Program-made: the position numbers and the translations under genes
In this document: piece by piece, positions 1 through 6,296 of the stretch
Layout of the letters: the number at the start of each line of letters is the position of its first letter
How positions within the stretch are numbered: the stretch's first letter is position 1
Source of the DNA: an uncultured Prevotella sp.
Lineage (GTDB): Bacteria; Bacteroidota; Bacteroidia; Bacteroidales; Bacteroidaceae
DNA length: 15,805 nucleotides
NCBI GenBank assembly: GCA_937874345.1
Contig: CALNBT010000103.1
Span: 1 to 15,805 of the forward strand
Direction: 5' to 3'
Notes under the pieces: model-generated
Databases searched by the model: none
Seen by the model: the letters and a program-made list of their open reading frames with translations, nothing else
Told to the model about the DNA's origin: nothing

Positions 1-351
1 CTATACGATACGGCTGTACGCATTCGACGAACCAAAAATACGGCATCCGATAAGGATCTGGAGATTATCCAACAAGCCGATCTGGATGGATTGTTGCGTG
101 CATTGCCTCATTGTAAGGGAGTCTTGACGGCTGGTCAGTTAGCTACAAACATCTTTACGAAACACTTCAAGGTAGAAGTACCCAAGATGGGTGAGTATCA
201 TCCATTCGAGTTTGAAGGTCGAACGATTCGCTTGTACCGGATGCCGAGCAGCTCGCGGGCCTATCCCATGGCATTGGAAGAGAAGGCCTTGTTTTACCAG
301 TTGATGTTTAACGATATCTTAACCAATAATCAAGGAGTAGAAAAGATTTGA
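1..351 (+). CDS. Uracil-DNA glycosylase superfamily protein, C-terminal part (5' end outside window)
   Basis: The reading frame is open from base 1 to a TGA at 349-351, giving the last 116 residues of a protein whose start lies left of the window. Near its end is the segment MPSSSRAYP (visible residues 81-89). This fits the late substrate-binding motif of uracil-DNA glycosylase superfamily proteins as I recall them in Bacteroidetes. Before it, TAGQLATNIF resembles the strand and helix that precede that motif. Such enzymes remove uracil or deaminated purines from DNA in base excision repair. The catalytic N-terminal motif is not visible, so substrate class cannot be assigned. udk follows on the same strand after 139 nt. 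The family call rests on motif recognition only; a more distant UDG-like family is possible. Confidence 0.6.
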   Translation, partial: LYDTAVRIRRTKNTASDKDLEIIQQADLDGLLRALPHCKGVLTAGQLATNIFTKHFKVEVPKMGEYHPFEFEGRTIRLYRMPSSSRAYPMALEEKALFYQLMFNDILTNNQGVEKI

Positions 352-490
352 TGCCTTGAAGCTGCATGCTTTGAACACTAAGGAATGTATTGGTGCGTTA
401 GTGCGACGAGGTTAGAGAGTTTACGCTTTTGCCATCATCATGTCACATCAGTCGTTGCGCGCTTTCGAAATAATCATCATAAAGAGATAT

Positions 491-1114
491 ATGGATAAAG
501 TAACCATTATAGGAATTGCTGGTGGTACCGGCTCGGGGAAAACAACCGTGGTAAAGAAATTGGTAGGTTCATTACCTCCAGGCCATGTTGCGGTAGTACC
601 GCTCGATTCGTATTACAACGATACAACGGGTATGACCGAAGAAGATCGTCGTGCTATTAACTTTGACCATCCGGATGCTTTCGATTGGAAACTGTTAATC
701 AAACAAGTCAACGAATTGCGGCAGGGATTACCCATCGAGCAGCCAACCTATTCGTACCTGTTATCCAACCGTTTGCAAGAGACTGTCCATGTAGATCCTC
801 GTCCGGTGATTATCATCGAGGGCATCATGGTACTCATCAACAAGAAACTACGCGACATGATGGACCTTAAGGTGTTTGTTGATTGTGACAGTGATGAGCG
901 CCTTATCCGTAATATTCAGCGTGATACGATAGACCGTGGCCGCACCGTTTCGATGGTCGTTGACCGTTACCTGAAGGTGCTGAAGCCTATGCACGAGCAG
1001 TTTATCGAACCAACCAAGCGCTTTGCCGACATCATTATTCCGCAGGGTGGTGATAACATCAAGGGTATAGACATTCTTTGTAAATATGTAGAACGGTTGG
1101 TTCCTTTGGAATAA
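491..1114 (+). CDS. udk: Uridine kinase
   Basis: Phosphorylates uridine and cytidine to UMP and CMP in pyrimidine salvage in the cytoplasm. The 207-residue product has the P-loop GGTGSGKT at residues 11-18, the DHPDAFDW segment typical of uridine kinases, and IIIEGIMVL, a hydrophobic strand ending in acidic E-G as in this family. Length matches bacterial Udk (about 205-215 residues). The frame is open further upstream to 440, but ATG 491 places the P-loop at the usual distance from the N-terminus, and the extra 17 residues look non-coding. No clear promoter box was found in the 139 nt before it. It could share a transcript with the glycosylase gene upstream. Confidence 0.95.
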   Translation: MDKVTIIGIAGGTGSGKTTVVKKLVGSLPPGHVAVVPLDSYYNDTTGMTEEDRRAINFDHPDAFDWKLLIKQVNELRQGLPIEQPTYSYLLSNRLQETVHVDPRPVIIIEGIMVLINKKLRDMMDLKVFVDCDSDERLIRNIQRDTIDRGRTVSMVVDRYLKVLKPMHEQFIEPTKRFADIIIPQGGDNIKGIDILCKYVERLVPLE

Positions 1115-1329
1115 AGACAAAGGTAAGATTGACTATCATTGCCAGTGCTGTTGACGTGACTGTATTGAATAAAGCTAATTTAATAGTGTTGAGAAAACGA
1201 AAGCTTGTTTTCAATTGATTATTGACGAACAAGTCATTAAATTTTCTAAGTCAAAAAACATAGAAACAATTTGATATATATTTAATTTACTGTATCTTTG
1301 GCTATGTATCAATCACTAAAATAAACACG
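1115..1329. other. Intergenic spacer between udk and the rhodanese gene
   Basis: This 215-nt AT-rich spacer contains the promoter at 1270-1300 near its right end. A weak inverted repeat, GAAAAC at 1193-1198 with GTTTTC at 1207-1212, might slow polymerase after udk, but it has no following T-run and I do not call it a terminator. No RNA gene or ORF could be supported. Confidence 0.5.
1270..1300 (+). promoter_or_regulatory. Bacteroidetes-type promoter for the rhodanese cluster
   Basis: TTTG at 1270-1273 is followed after exactly 19 nt by TATCTTTG at 1293-1300, an exact match to the Bacteroidetes housekeeping consensus (TTTG, N19-21, TAnnTTTG). Transcription would begin near 1305-1308, leaving a leader of roughly 22-25 nt before the ATG at 1330. 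Confidence 0.85.
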
Positions 1330-1722
1330 ATGAATAAAATAACGACATTTTTGATTACAGTTTTAATCGCTTCTTTTTCTAGTTGTGCTAGTAGTTCGAC
1401 CAACGGAAAACTAATCACAATGAACGTTCAAGATTTTGAAAAGGCGATTTCTGTAAACCAGACTCAATTAGTTGATGTGCGTACTGCTGCTGAATATGCC
1501 CAGGGACATATCGATAAATCTATCAATATTGACGTGACCCAGGCTGGTTTTTTAAAACAAGTGAAGGCCAAGCTGAATAAAAAGAAGCCCGTATATGTTT
1601 ATTGTCACTCTGGCAGAAGAAGCCTGGGTGCAGCAAAAATACTGGCTAAAGCCGGCTTCGATGTGTATGATTTGTCTGGTGGAATACAAAATTGGACAGT
1701 CCAAGGTAAACCAGTCAAGTAG
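1330..1722 (+). CDS. Rhodanese-domain lipoprotein
   Basis: A single rhodanese domain carried on a lipoprotein anchor. Residues 1-18 form a type II signal peptide: a basic start, then hydrophobic FLITVLIAS, with a lipobox-like FSSC and Cys19 as the predicted lipidated residue. The rhodanese domain covers about residues 28-128, with DVRTAAEY at 49-56 and the active-site loop CHSGRRS starting at Cys92, the residue that would carry the persulfide. Rhodaneses move sulfane sulfur or act in thiol redox; the true substrate cannot be read from the sequence. The lipid anchor places the domain in the periplasm or at the outer membrane, not in the cytoplasm. It is the first gene after the promoter at 1270-1300, and the next two genes follow on the same strand with gaps of 42 and 6 nt. 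Confidence 0.9.
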   Translation: MNKITTFLITVLIASFSSCASSSTNGKLITMNVQDFEKAISVNQTQLVDVRTAAEYAQGHIDKSINIDVTQAGFLKQVKAKLNKKKPVYVYCHSGRRSLGAAKILAKAGFDVYDLSGGIQNWTVQGKPVK

Positions 1723-1764
1723 TTATTTTACAATATAAATTATTTTTTCTAAAGCAAATAGATT

Positions 1765-2007
1765 ATGACTTCACTTTTGGGTTCGATTATCATCGGATGT
1801 CTAGCAGGATTTATTGCTGGAAAAATTATGAGCGGTGGTGGTTTCGGTTGTTTATGGAATCTCGTTTTGGGCGTCGTTGGTGGCGTTATCGGAGGTTGGG
1901 TGCTTGGATTGGTTGGAATTTCCTGGGGCGGAACGATAGGCTCTCTGGTAACCGCAGTCGTTGGTGCCGTGCTCGTGTTGTGGATTGCTTCACAAGTTAA
2001 AAAGTAA
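1765..2007 (+). CDS. GlsB/YeaQ/YmgE family membrane protein
   Basis: An 80-residue, very hydrophobic, glycine-rich protein with three likely membrane helices (about residues 4-22, 28-50 and 56-76) and a basic C-terminal end (QVKK). The repeated GxxxG-like spacing and the pattern G-F-I-A-G-K-I near the first helix fit the GlsB/YeaQ/YmgE group, also called transglycosylase-associated proteins. Members are linked to stress responses in other bacteria, but their molecular activity is unknown. It starts 42 nt after the rhodanese stop, and the ybjQ-like gene follows 6 nt after its own stop, so the three are probably co-transcribed. Confidence 0.85.
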   Translation: MTSLLGSIIIGCLAGFIAGKIMSGGGFGCLWNLVLGVVGGVIGGWVLGLVGISWGGTIGSLVTAVVGAVLVLWIASQVKK

Positions 2008-2013
2008 TTGGCT

Positions 2014-2331
2014 ATGATTCTTTCTACAACTCCTACCATTGAGGGGCACCCCATTCTTGCTTATAAAGGGATAGTAACTGGCGAAACCATTATCGGTGCC
2101 AATGTATTCAAAGACTTCTTGGCTGGTATCCGAGATGTTATCGGCGGTAGAAGTGGGGCATATGAAAGGGTTCTTCGGGAAGCAAAGGATACTTCGTTGA
2201 ACGAATTGCAGGATCGTGCAGCTGCACTTGGCGCAAATGCCATCGTGGGCATCGATATCGATTACGAGACCATTGGCACCAACAACAGTATGTTAATGGT
2301 TGCTGTCAGTGGCACTGCTGTGGTTATTTAA
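2014..2331 (+). CDS. YbjQ/UPF0145 family protein
   Basis: A 105-residue protein of the YbjQ (UPF0145, sometimes called heavy-metal-binding) family, which forms ring-like oligomers and has no established activity. Family signs are the N-terminal STTPTIEG, the YKGIVTGE segment, the A-L-G-A-N-A-I-V-G-I pattern at about residues 74-83, and the end MVAVSGTAVVI. A TTG at 2008 is in frame two codons earlier, but ATG 2014 gives the usual family start. It is the last gene of the cluster that begins with the rhodanese. Its final 39 nt are also coding on the opposite strand for the convergent secreted protein. No cysteine or histidine cluster supports metal binding here. Confidence 0.85.
   Translation: MILSTTPTIEGHPILAYKGIVTGETIIGANVFKDFLAGIRDVIGGRSGAYERVLREAKDTSLNELQDRAAALGANAIVGIDIDYETIGTNNSMLMVAVSGTAVVI
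2293..2331. other. Convergent coding overlap
   Basis: The last 39 nt of the ybjQ-type gene (+, stop 2329-2331) and of the secreted protein gene (-, stop 2293-2295) overlap tail to tail. The + strand encodes the conserved C-terminus of the YbjQ family, while the minus strand gives a low-complexity tail (LNNHSSATDSNH). Confidence 0.8.
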
Positions 2332-2886
2332 CGAATCTTTTTTGATTTCTTTCCGACCCATTTCATTTAAAGTCTCATGGTAGGCGTTGAGGATAGGGTC
2401 TCCGACGACATCCATCTTGCGGAATGAATCTCTCAATTTCTCAAGTTGTTTCATGTCGCGTGCTTTCCTGCGGTCTAACATATTGGCGAAATCAAACTCC
2501 AGCGCCCCGTGTGGAGCCTTATGGTCGGGCGCGGTGTAGGGGATGTTCTTTCGGAGACTATTCGCGTTGACTAAGTGTTTGCCCCAAACGGTTACTTCGT
2601 CAATGCTGTTTTCTACCGGGAAAAGAAACACTGTATCGCGGAGAACTTCTTGGTTATAAAGCGTTTCTGTTCGATAATCCCGTTTCGAGAAGGTAGCATT
2701 CTTAAATCCTTCGGGTAAAAGAATAATGCCTTTATAGGTTGTCTTTCCCACATCTTTCCCATCAGCAAGCACTGCAACATCACGAATCGGAACCCGTGTG
2801 ATGGCATCACAAACCAGACATTGCTGTGCAAGGATATCGGGATGAACCGTTAAAAAAGCAATTGTTGCAACGGTTGAAAGCCGCAT
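2293..2886 (-). CDS. Secreted carboxypeptidase-regulatory-like domain protein
   Basis: A predicted exported protein of 197 residues. The chosen start at 2886 (MRLSTVATIAFL) gives a clean signal peptide, probably cut after the ILA that precedes QQ. The frame is open to another ATG at 2964, but that start lies about 7 nt from the putative -7 box at 2972-2979, leaving almost no leader, and would bury the signal peptide. After the signal, about 85 residues look like a transthyretin-type carboxypeptidase regulatory fold: an LVCDAITRVPIRDVAV segment, alternating strands, then DTVFLFP. These domains are common in Bacteroidetes envelope proteins. The last 70 or so residues are charged and probably helical, ending in a low-complexity Ser/Asn/His tail. 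That tail is encoded within the convergent ybjQ-type gene. Function unknown. Confidence 0.7.
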   Translation of the reverse strand: MRLSTVATIAFLTVHPDILAQQCLVCDAITRVPIRDVAVLADGKDVGKTTYKGIILLPEGFKNATFSKRDYRTETLYNQEVLRDTVFLFPVENSIDEVTVWGKHLVNANSLRKNIPYTAPDHKAPHGALEFDFANMLDRRKARDMKQLEKLRDSFRKMDVVGDPILNAYHETLNEMGRKEIKKDSLNNHSSATDSNH

Positions 2887-2971
2887 AGCATAAACTTTTA
2901 GATTGTAAATGGAAGAAAAGTCTTTGGAGGTCAATTTAAAAATTGACTTGTAATGTCTTTTCATCCTCTAG

Positions 2972-2979
2972 CAAAGATA
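2972..2979 (-). promoter_or_regulatory. Putative -7 promoter box for the secreted protein gene
   Basis: CAAAGATA on + reads TATCTTTG on the minus strand, matching the Bacteroidetes -7 consensus TAnnTTTG. No good TTTG lies 19-21 nt upstream, where the terminator hairpin sits. A start of transcription near 2965-2967 leaves about 80 nt before the preferred ATG at 2886. Confidence 0.55.
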
Positions 2980-2981
2980 AA

Positions 2982-3020
2982 TAAAAAACGACTGACAGCT
3001 TGAATGTCAGTCGTTTTTTA
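2982..3020. terminator. Bidirectional hairpin terminator after the lysS-gpsA-pgi-HAD run
   Basis: A near-perfect inverted repeat: core CGACTGACA (2989-2997), loop GCTTGAA (2998-3004), TGTCAGTCG (3005-3013). Six A residues lie on the left arm and six T residues on the right, so either strand gives a 9-bp stem followed by a U-run. It lies 84 nt past the stop of the HAD gene on the minus strand and is best placed to end that operon. Confidence 0.9.
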
Positions 3021-3103
3021 ATATAAAGTCTTGTTTGTTTCACTCCTTTAACTTTGAGTTTCAGAATGCTTTTCTATCGTGCTATCAGAAGAAAAATAAG
3101 GTG

Positions 3104-3841
3104 TCAGGTTTGGTTTGCATCATTGAAAAACTCATCCCAAACATCACTGAACGCTGTCATCGCAGGGAAAATAAGATTGGCTCCCTCGTCAATCAGAGTC
3201 TGATCAGGTAATGGGCCGGTGTTGATGGCAATGGTAAAGATTTGGGCTGCCACACCCGACTTCACGCCCATCGGGGCATTCTCTACCACAATTCCTTCCC
3301 AAGGTTTGTAATTTCCAGTCAGCCGAAGGCCTGATAGAAATGGGTCTGGGGCCGGTTTCCCGCGTTTATTGCTATAGGCAGTGATGATATTCTTTGGGTC
3401 CAGATAGTCGTGAAAGTCATCTACCAGGCGTTGAAACAATAGTTTTTGGGCACTGCCTGTCACAACTCCGATTGTCAATCCGCTGTCCTTGATCTTTTTC
3501 ATGATGCCAAGTACCCCGTCAAAGACAGGCGCCAAAGGCATCTGGTGAAACAGTTTTCCTTTGACGTTATACATCTTTTGTGCCTCTGTCTCGCCAATAT
3601 CGCGGCCCCATTGCTCACGTACCATGTTGCGAATCGTCTCAACGCCACGCATGCCTTCAGTGGCATAGGCATCCGCTTCTGACATATCCAGCCCGAAAGA
3701 TTTCATGGCTTCTTGCCACGCCTGAGCGTGGTTAGGCATCGAATTGTACAGCGTACCATCCATATCAAAAAGCACAACCTTGGGTCTAAACGACTCAAAG
3801 TTATGCTTTTTCAAATATTCTCTGATGTTATTTTCAAACAT
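3104..3841 (-). CDS. HAD-superfamily subfamily IA hydrolase (sugar- or glycerol-phosphate phosphatase type)
   Basis: A 245-residue HAD phosphatase or phosphomutase relative. Motif I is DMDGTLY with nucleophile Asp26 and acid/base Asp28; motif II is TGS at 128-130; motif III is KPAPDP with Lys162; motif IV is VVENAPMGV at 185-193. The stretch from about 35 to 105 is the helical cap typical of subfamily IA enzymes such as beta-phosphoglucomutase and glycerol-3-phosphatase. Motif IV has Glu187-Asn188 instead of the commoner Glu-Asp, a known variant. The gene begins 5 nt after the pgi stop and is the last of the gpsA-pgi-HAD operon, so a small phosphorylated sugar or polyol is the likely substrate. 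The exact substrate is not readable from the sequence. Confidence 0.85.
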   Translation of the reverse strand: MFENNIREYLKKHNFESFRPKVVLFDMDGTLYNSMPNHAQAWQEAMKSFGLDMSEADAYATEGMRGVETIRNMVREQWGRDIGETEAQKMYNVKGKLFHQMPLAPVFDGVLGIMKKIKDSGLTIGVVTGSAQKLLFQRLVDDFHDYLDPKNIITAYSNKRGKPAPDPFLSGLRLTGNYKPWEGIVVENAPMGVKSGVAAQIFTIAINTGPLPDQTLIDEGANLIFPAMTAFSDVWDEFFNDANQT

Positions 3842-3846
3842 TCACT

Positions 3847-5205
3847 TTATTTCTCATTGGCGAGGCGTTCGTGAATCGCTTTGCTCTCTGCCTCATAGCC
3901 GGGTTTATCCAACAAAGCAAACATATTCTTCTTATAGGCTTCAACACCTGGTTGGTTAAATGGATTGACGGAAAGGATGTTTCCACTGATGCCACATGCT
4001 ACTTCAAAGAAATAGATCAATTGTCCGATATAGTAAGCATTCAGTTCTGGAATGCTCAATAAAATATTTGGAACACCACCATCAACGTGTGCCAGACGAG
4101 TACCCAACTCAGCCATCTTGTTGACTTCGTCAACACGTTTACCTGCAAGGAAGTTCAAACCATCGAGGTTTTCTTCGTCATGAGGGAACAACAGGTTTTC
4201 ATTAGGCTGCTCAACGCTTAATACTGTTTCGAAGATTGTGCGTTCTCCATCCTGAATCCATTGACCCATGGAGTGAAGATCAGTTGTGAAGTCACATGAT
4301 GTTGGGAAAATACCCTTATGTTCTTTCCCTTCACTTTCACCGTAGAGCTGCTTCCACCACTCACCGATAAAGTGGAGTTTGGGTTGATAATTGACGATGA
4401 TCTCAATTTTCTTGCCAGCTTGAGCATACAAGGCATTTCTGACAGATGCATATTGTTCAGCGATGTTCTCAGCAAAAGGAACATCCAGGCTTGTCTGCTT
4501 TTCCATATCGGTAGCACCTTGTACCAATGCTTTGATATCAAAACCAGCACATGCGATAGGCAATAACCCTACCGGAGTGAGCACCGAAAAACGCCCACCA
4601 ACGTTGTCTGGAATGACAAAACTCTTGTATCCTTCCTTGTCAGCGCATATACGTGCAGCGCCCTTGTTGGCATCCGTAATGGCGACAATCACATCTTTGG
4701 TCTCTTCTTTGCCACGTTGCTCTTCGCATTGCTTCTTTAACAAGCGGAAAGTAAGCGCTGTTTCGGTTGTTGTTCCCGACTTAGAAATATTGATAACACC
4801 AAACTTCTTGTCTTTCAAGTAAGTGGTTAATTCAGCCAAATAGTCTTCTCCAATGTTGTTACCTGCAAAGACGATCGTAGGATTCTTCTTGTTATTGATG
4901 AGCCAACTGAACGAATTTCCCAATGCTTCTATAATTGCACGGGCCCCAAGATAGCTGCCTCCGATACCTGCAACGACGACAACTTCGCATTTCTCGCGTA
5001 GGGTATTGGCACATGTCTGAACCTCATCCATAAATGCTGGAGTGATAGAAGAAGGAAGATGTAGCCAACCCAAAAAATCGTTTCCAGGGCATGTGCTGTC
5101 TTCAAGGCTTTGATGGGCAGCCTTAGCTTGTGCTTCGTAAGCGTCAACAGCACCTGGATTCAAGAACTGTGCAGCCTTTGTAATGTCTAAACTGATACTT
5201 TTCAT
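3847..5205 (-). CDS. pgi: Glucose-6-phosphate isomerase
   Basis: Interconverts glucose 6-phosphate and fructose 6-phosphate in glycolysis and gluconeogenesis. At 452 residues it belongs to the shorter bacterial form, about 100 residues shorter than the E. coli enzyme. Visible signatures are GIGGSYLGA (80-88), the phosphate-binding SKSGTTTET (141-149), VGGRFSVLTPVG (202-213), the YGESEGKE segment with the presumed catalytic Glu290, and QPGVEAYKKN (418-427) with Lys425. The start ATG at 5205 lies 4 nt past the gpsA stop, and the HAD gene begins 5 nt after this gene, so co-transcription and perhaps translational coupling are likely. Confidence 0.97.
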   Translation of the reverse strand: MKSISLDITKAAQFLNPGAVDAYEAQAKAAHQSLEDSTCPGNDFLGWLHLPSSITPAFMDEVQTCANTLREKCEVVVVAGIGGSYLGARAIIEALGNSFSWLINNKKNPTIVFAGNNIGEDYLAELTTYLKDKKFGVINISKSGTTTETALTFRLLKKQCEEQRGKEETKDVIVAITDANKGAARICADKEGYKSFVIPDNVGGRFSVLTPVGLLPIACAGFDIKALVQGATDMEKQTSLDVPFAENIAEQYASVRNALYAQAGKKIEIIVNYQPKLHFIGEWWKQLYGESEGKEHKGIFPTSCDFTTDLHSMGQWIQDGERTIFETVLSVEQPNENLLFPHDEENLDGLNFLAGKRVDEVNKMAELGTRLAHVDGGVPNILLSIPELNAYYIGQLIYFFEVACGISGNILSVNPFNQPGVEAYKKNMFALLDKPGYEAESKAIHERLANEK

Positions 5206-5209
5206 TTTG

Positions 5210-6208
5210 TTATCTAAATGAATCTGTTAATAATTTAATCTCAATTTTTGGATTGATTCCCTCGTATAAAATATTATAGACGGCATCCAATATCGGCATA
5301 TTGACATGTAAATGCCGGTTAATCTCTTTCATACATTTGGTTCCATAATATCCTTCAGCAACCATTTCCATCTCTATCTGTGCACTCTTCACCGAATATT
5401 CTTTGCCGATCATCGTGCCGAAGGTACGGTTTCTTGAAAAGTTTGAATAGCAGGTTACCAACAAGTCGCCTAGATATACCGAGTCATAAAGGTTTCTTTC
5501 CAATGGATGTACAGCGGTTAGGAACCGAGACATCTCTTGAACAGCATTCGAAATCAATACAGCAAGGAAATTGTCTCCATAACTCAGTCCGCTGCAAATG
5601 CCGGCTGCAATCGCGTAAACGTTTTTCAAAACAGATGAGTATTCTATACCGATGACATCTGTTGATGTTTTGGTCTTGATGACATCACTGACAATAATGT
5701 CGGAAAATGCCTGCGCTTTTTGCAGGTCTTCACATCCAATCGTCAGGTAAGACAAACGGTCTAATGCTACTTCTTCAGCATGAGATGGGCCACCGATGAC
5801 CGCCAGATTTGAGTAGGGAACATTGAAAACCTGATGGATGTATTCCGAACACAATAGGTTTTCATCGGGAACGATTCCTTTGATCGCTGTGATAACCAAT
5901 TTGTTCTGAATACGAATCTTTAGTTTCTTGAGTTGACTTTTGATATATGGAGATGGAGTTACGAACACCAACGTGTCGTAATCCTCTGCAATTTTATTAA
6001 TGTCTGAAGAGAAAAATATCTCATTGGTGTTAAAGTGAACACTCGAAAGATATGCCGGATTGTGCCCTAAACGCTTAAAGTCTTCAATGCGGTCTTCCTT
6101 TCGAATGTGCCATCCAATGTGATGAGTATGGCTAACCACAATCTTGGCGATAGCCGTTGCCCAGCTACCACCTCCGATAATCGCAATTTTACCGCAGTTA
6201 TAATTCAT
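5210..6208 (-). CDS. gpsA: Glycerol-3-phosphate dehydrogenase [NAD(P)+]
   Basis: Reduces dihydroxyacetone phosphate to sn-glycerol 3-phosphate for phospholipid synthesis. From the in-frame ATG at 6217 the numbering is: nucleotide-binding IIGGGSWATAIAK (13-25), AIKGI (111-115), GGPSHAEEVA (142-151) and the catalytic lysine in SSVLKNVYAIAAG (Lys198), with SRNRTFG at 261-267. Three close starts exist (6217, 6211, 6208). I prefer 6208, which gives MNYNCGKIAIIGGG, close to the usual short N-terminus; 6211 sits directly on it as ATGATG. The gene lies 88 nt downstream of lysS and 4 nt upstream of pgi. Its leader carries a hairpin and a short upstream ORF whose stop overlaps these start codons. Confidence 0.96.
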   Translation of the reverse strand: MNYNCGKIAIIGGGSWATAIAKIVVSHTHHIGWHIRKEDRIEDFKRLGHNPAYLSSVHFNTNEIFFSSDINKIAEDYDTLVFVTPSPYIKSQLKKLKIRIQNKLVITAIKGIVPDENLLCSEYIHQVFNVPYSNLAVIGGPSHAEEVALDRLSYLTIGCEDLQKAQAFSDIIVSDVIKTKTSTDVIGIEYSSVLKNVYAIAAGICSGLSYGDNFLAVLISNAVQEMSRFLTAVHPLERNLYDSVYLGDLLVTCYSNFSRNRTFGTMIGKEYSVKSAQIEMEMVAEGYYGTKCMKEINRHLHVNMPILDAVYNILYEGINPKIEIKLLTDSFR

Positions 6209-6246
6209 CATTGCCAATTCATCATCTTCTGTTCACCATTCATCAT
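6203..6246 (-). repeat. Three copies of ATGATGAAT around the gpsA start
   Basis: On the minus strand the 9-mer ATGATGAAT occurs at 6246-6238, 6225-6217 and 6211-6203; the last copy contains the gpsA start codons. Spacing is 21 and 14 nt. This may be a slippage-derived or dispersed intergenic repeat. Confidence 0.7.
6208..6246 (-). CDS. Possible 12-codon upstream ORF in the gpsA leader
   Basis: ATG at 6246 opens MMNGEQKMMNWQ and ends with TGA at 6210-6208, followed directly by a second TGA. The stop overlaps the gpsA start codons in the string ATGATGA, so ribosomes finishing it would sit on the gpsA start. No ribosome-binding site is seen. It may be chance in an ATG-rich repeat. Confidence 0.25.
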   Translation of the reverse strand: MMNGEQKMMNWQ

Positions 6247-6269
6247 GCTGATTGTTGAAAGATCAGCAT
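6245..6269 (-). promoter_or_regulatory. Small hairpin in the lysS-gpsA spacer
   Basis: ATGCTGAT (6245-6252) and ATCAGCAT (6262-6269) form a perfect 8-bp stem with a 9-nt loop. On the minus strand it covers the first ATG of the upstream ORF. It lacks a U-run, so it is not a good terminator; a processing or translation-control role is only a guess. Confidence 0.4.
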
Positions 6270-6296
6270 AATGGATTGAAAATGGAGAATGATGCA

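Noticed and set aside
848..1120. Antisense open frame across udk
   Set aside because: Shadow of the certain udk coding sequence with no recognisable domain.
1193..1212. Inverted repeat GAAAAC/GTTTTC after udk as terminator
   Set aside because: Only six base pairs, AT-rich and no T-run follows.
4318..4822. Plus-strand frames opposite pgi
   Set aside because: Antisense shadows; the pgi motifs on the other strand are complete.
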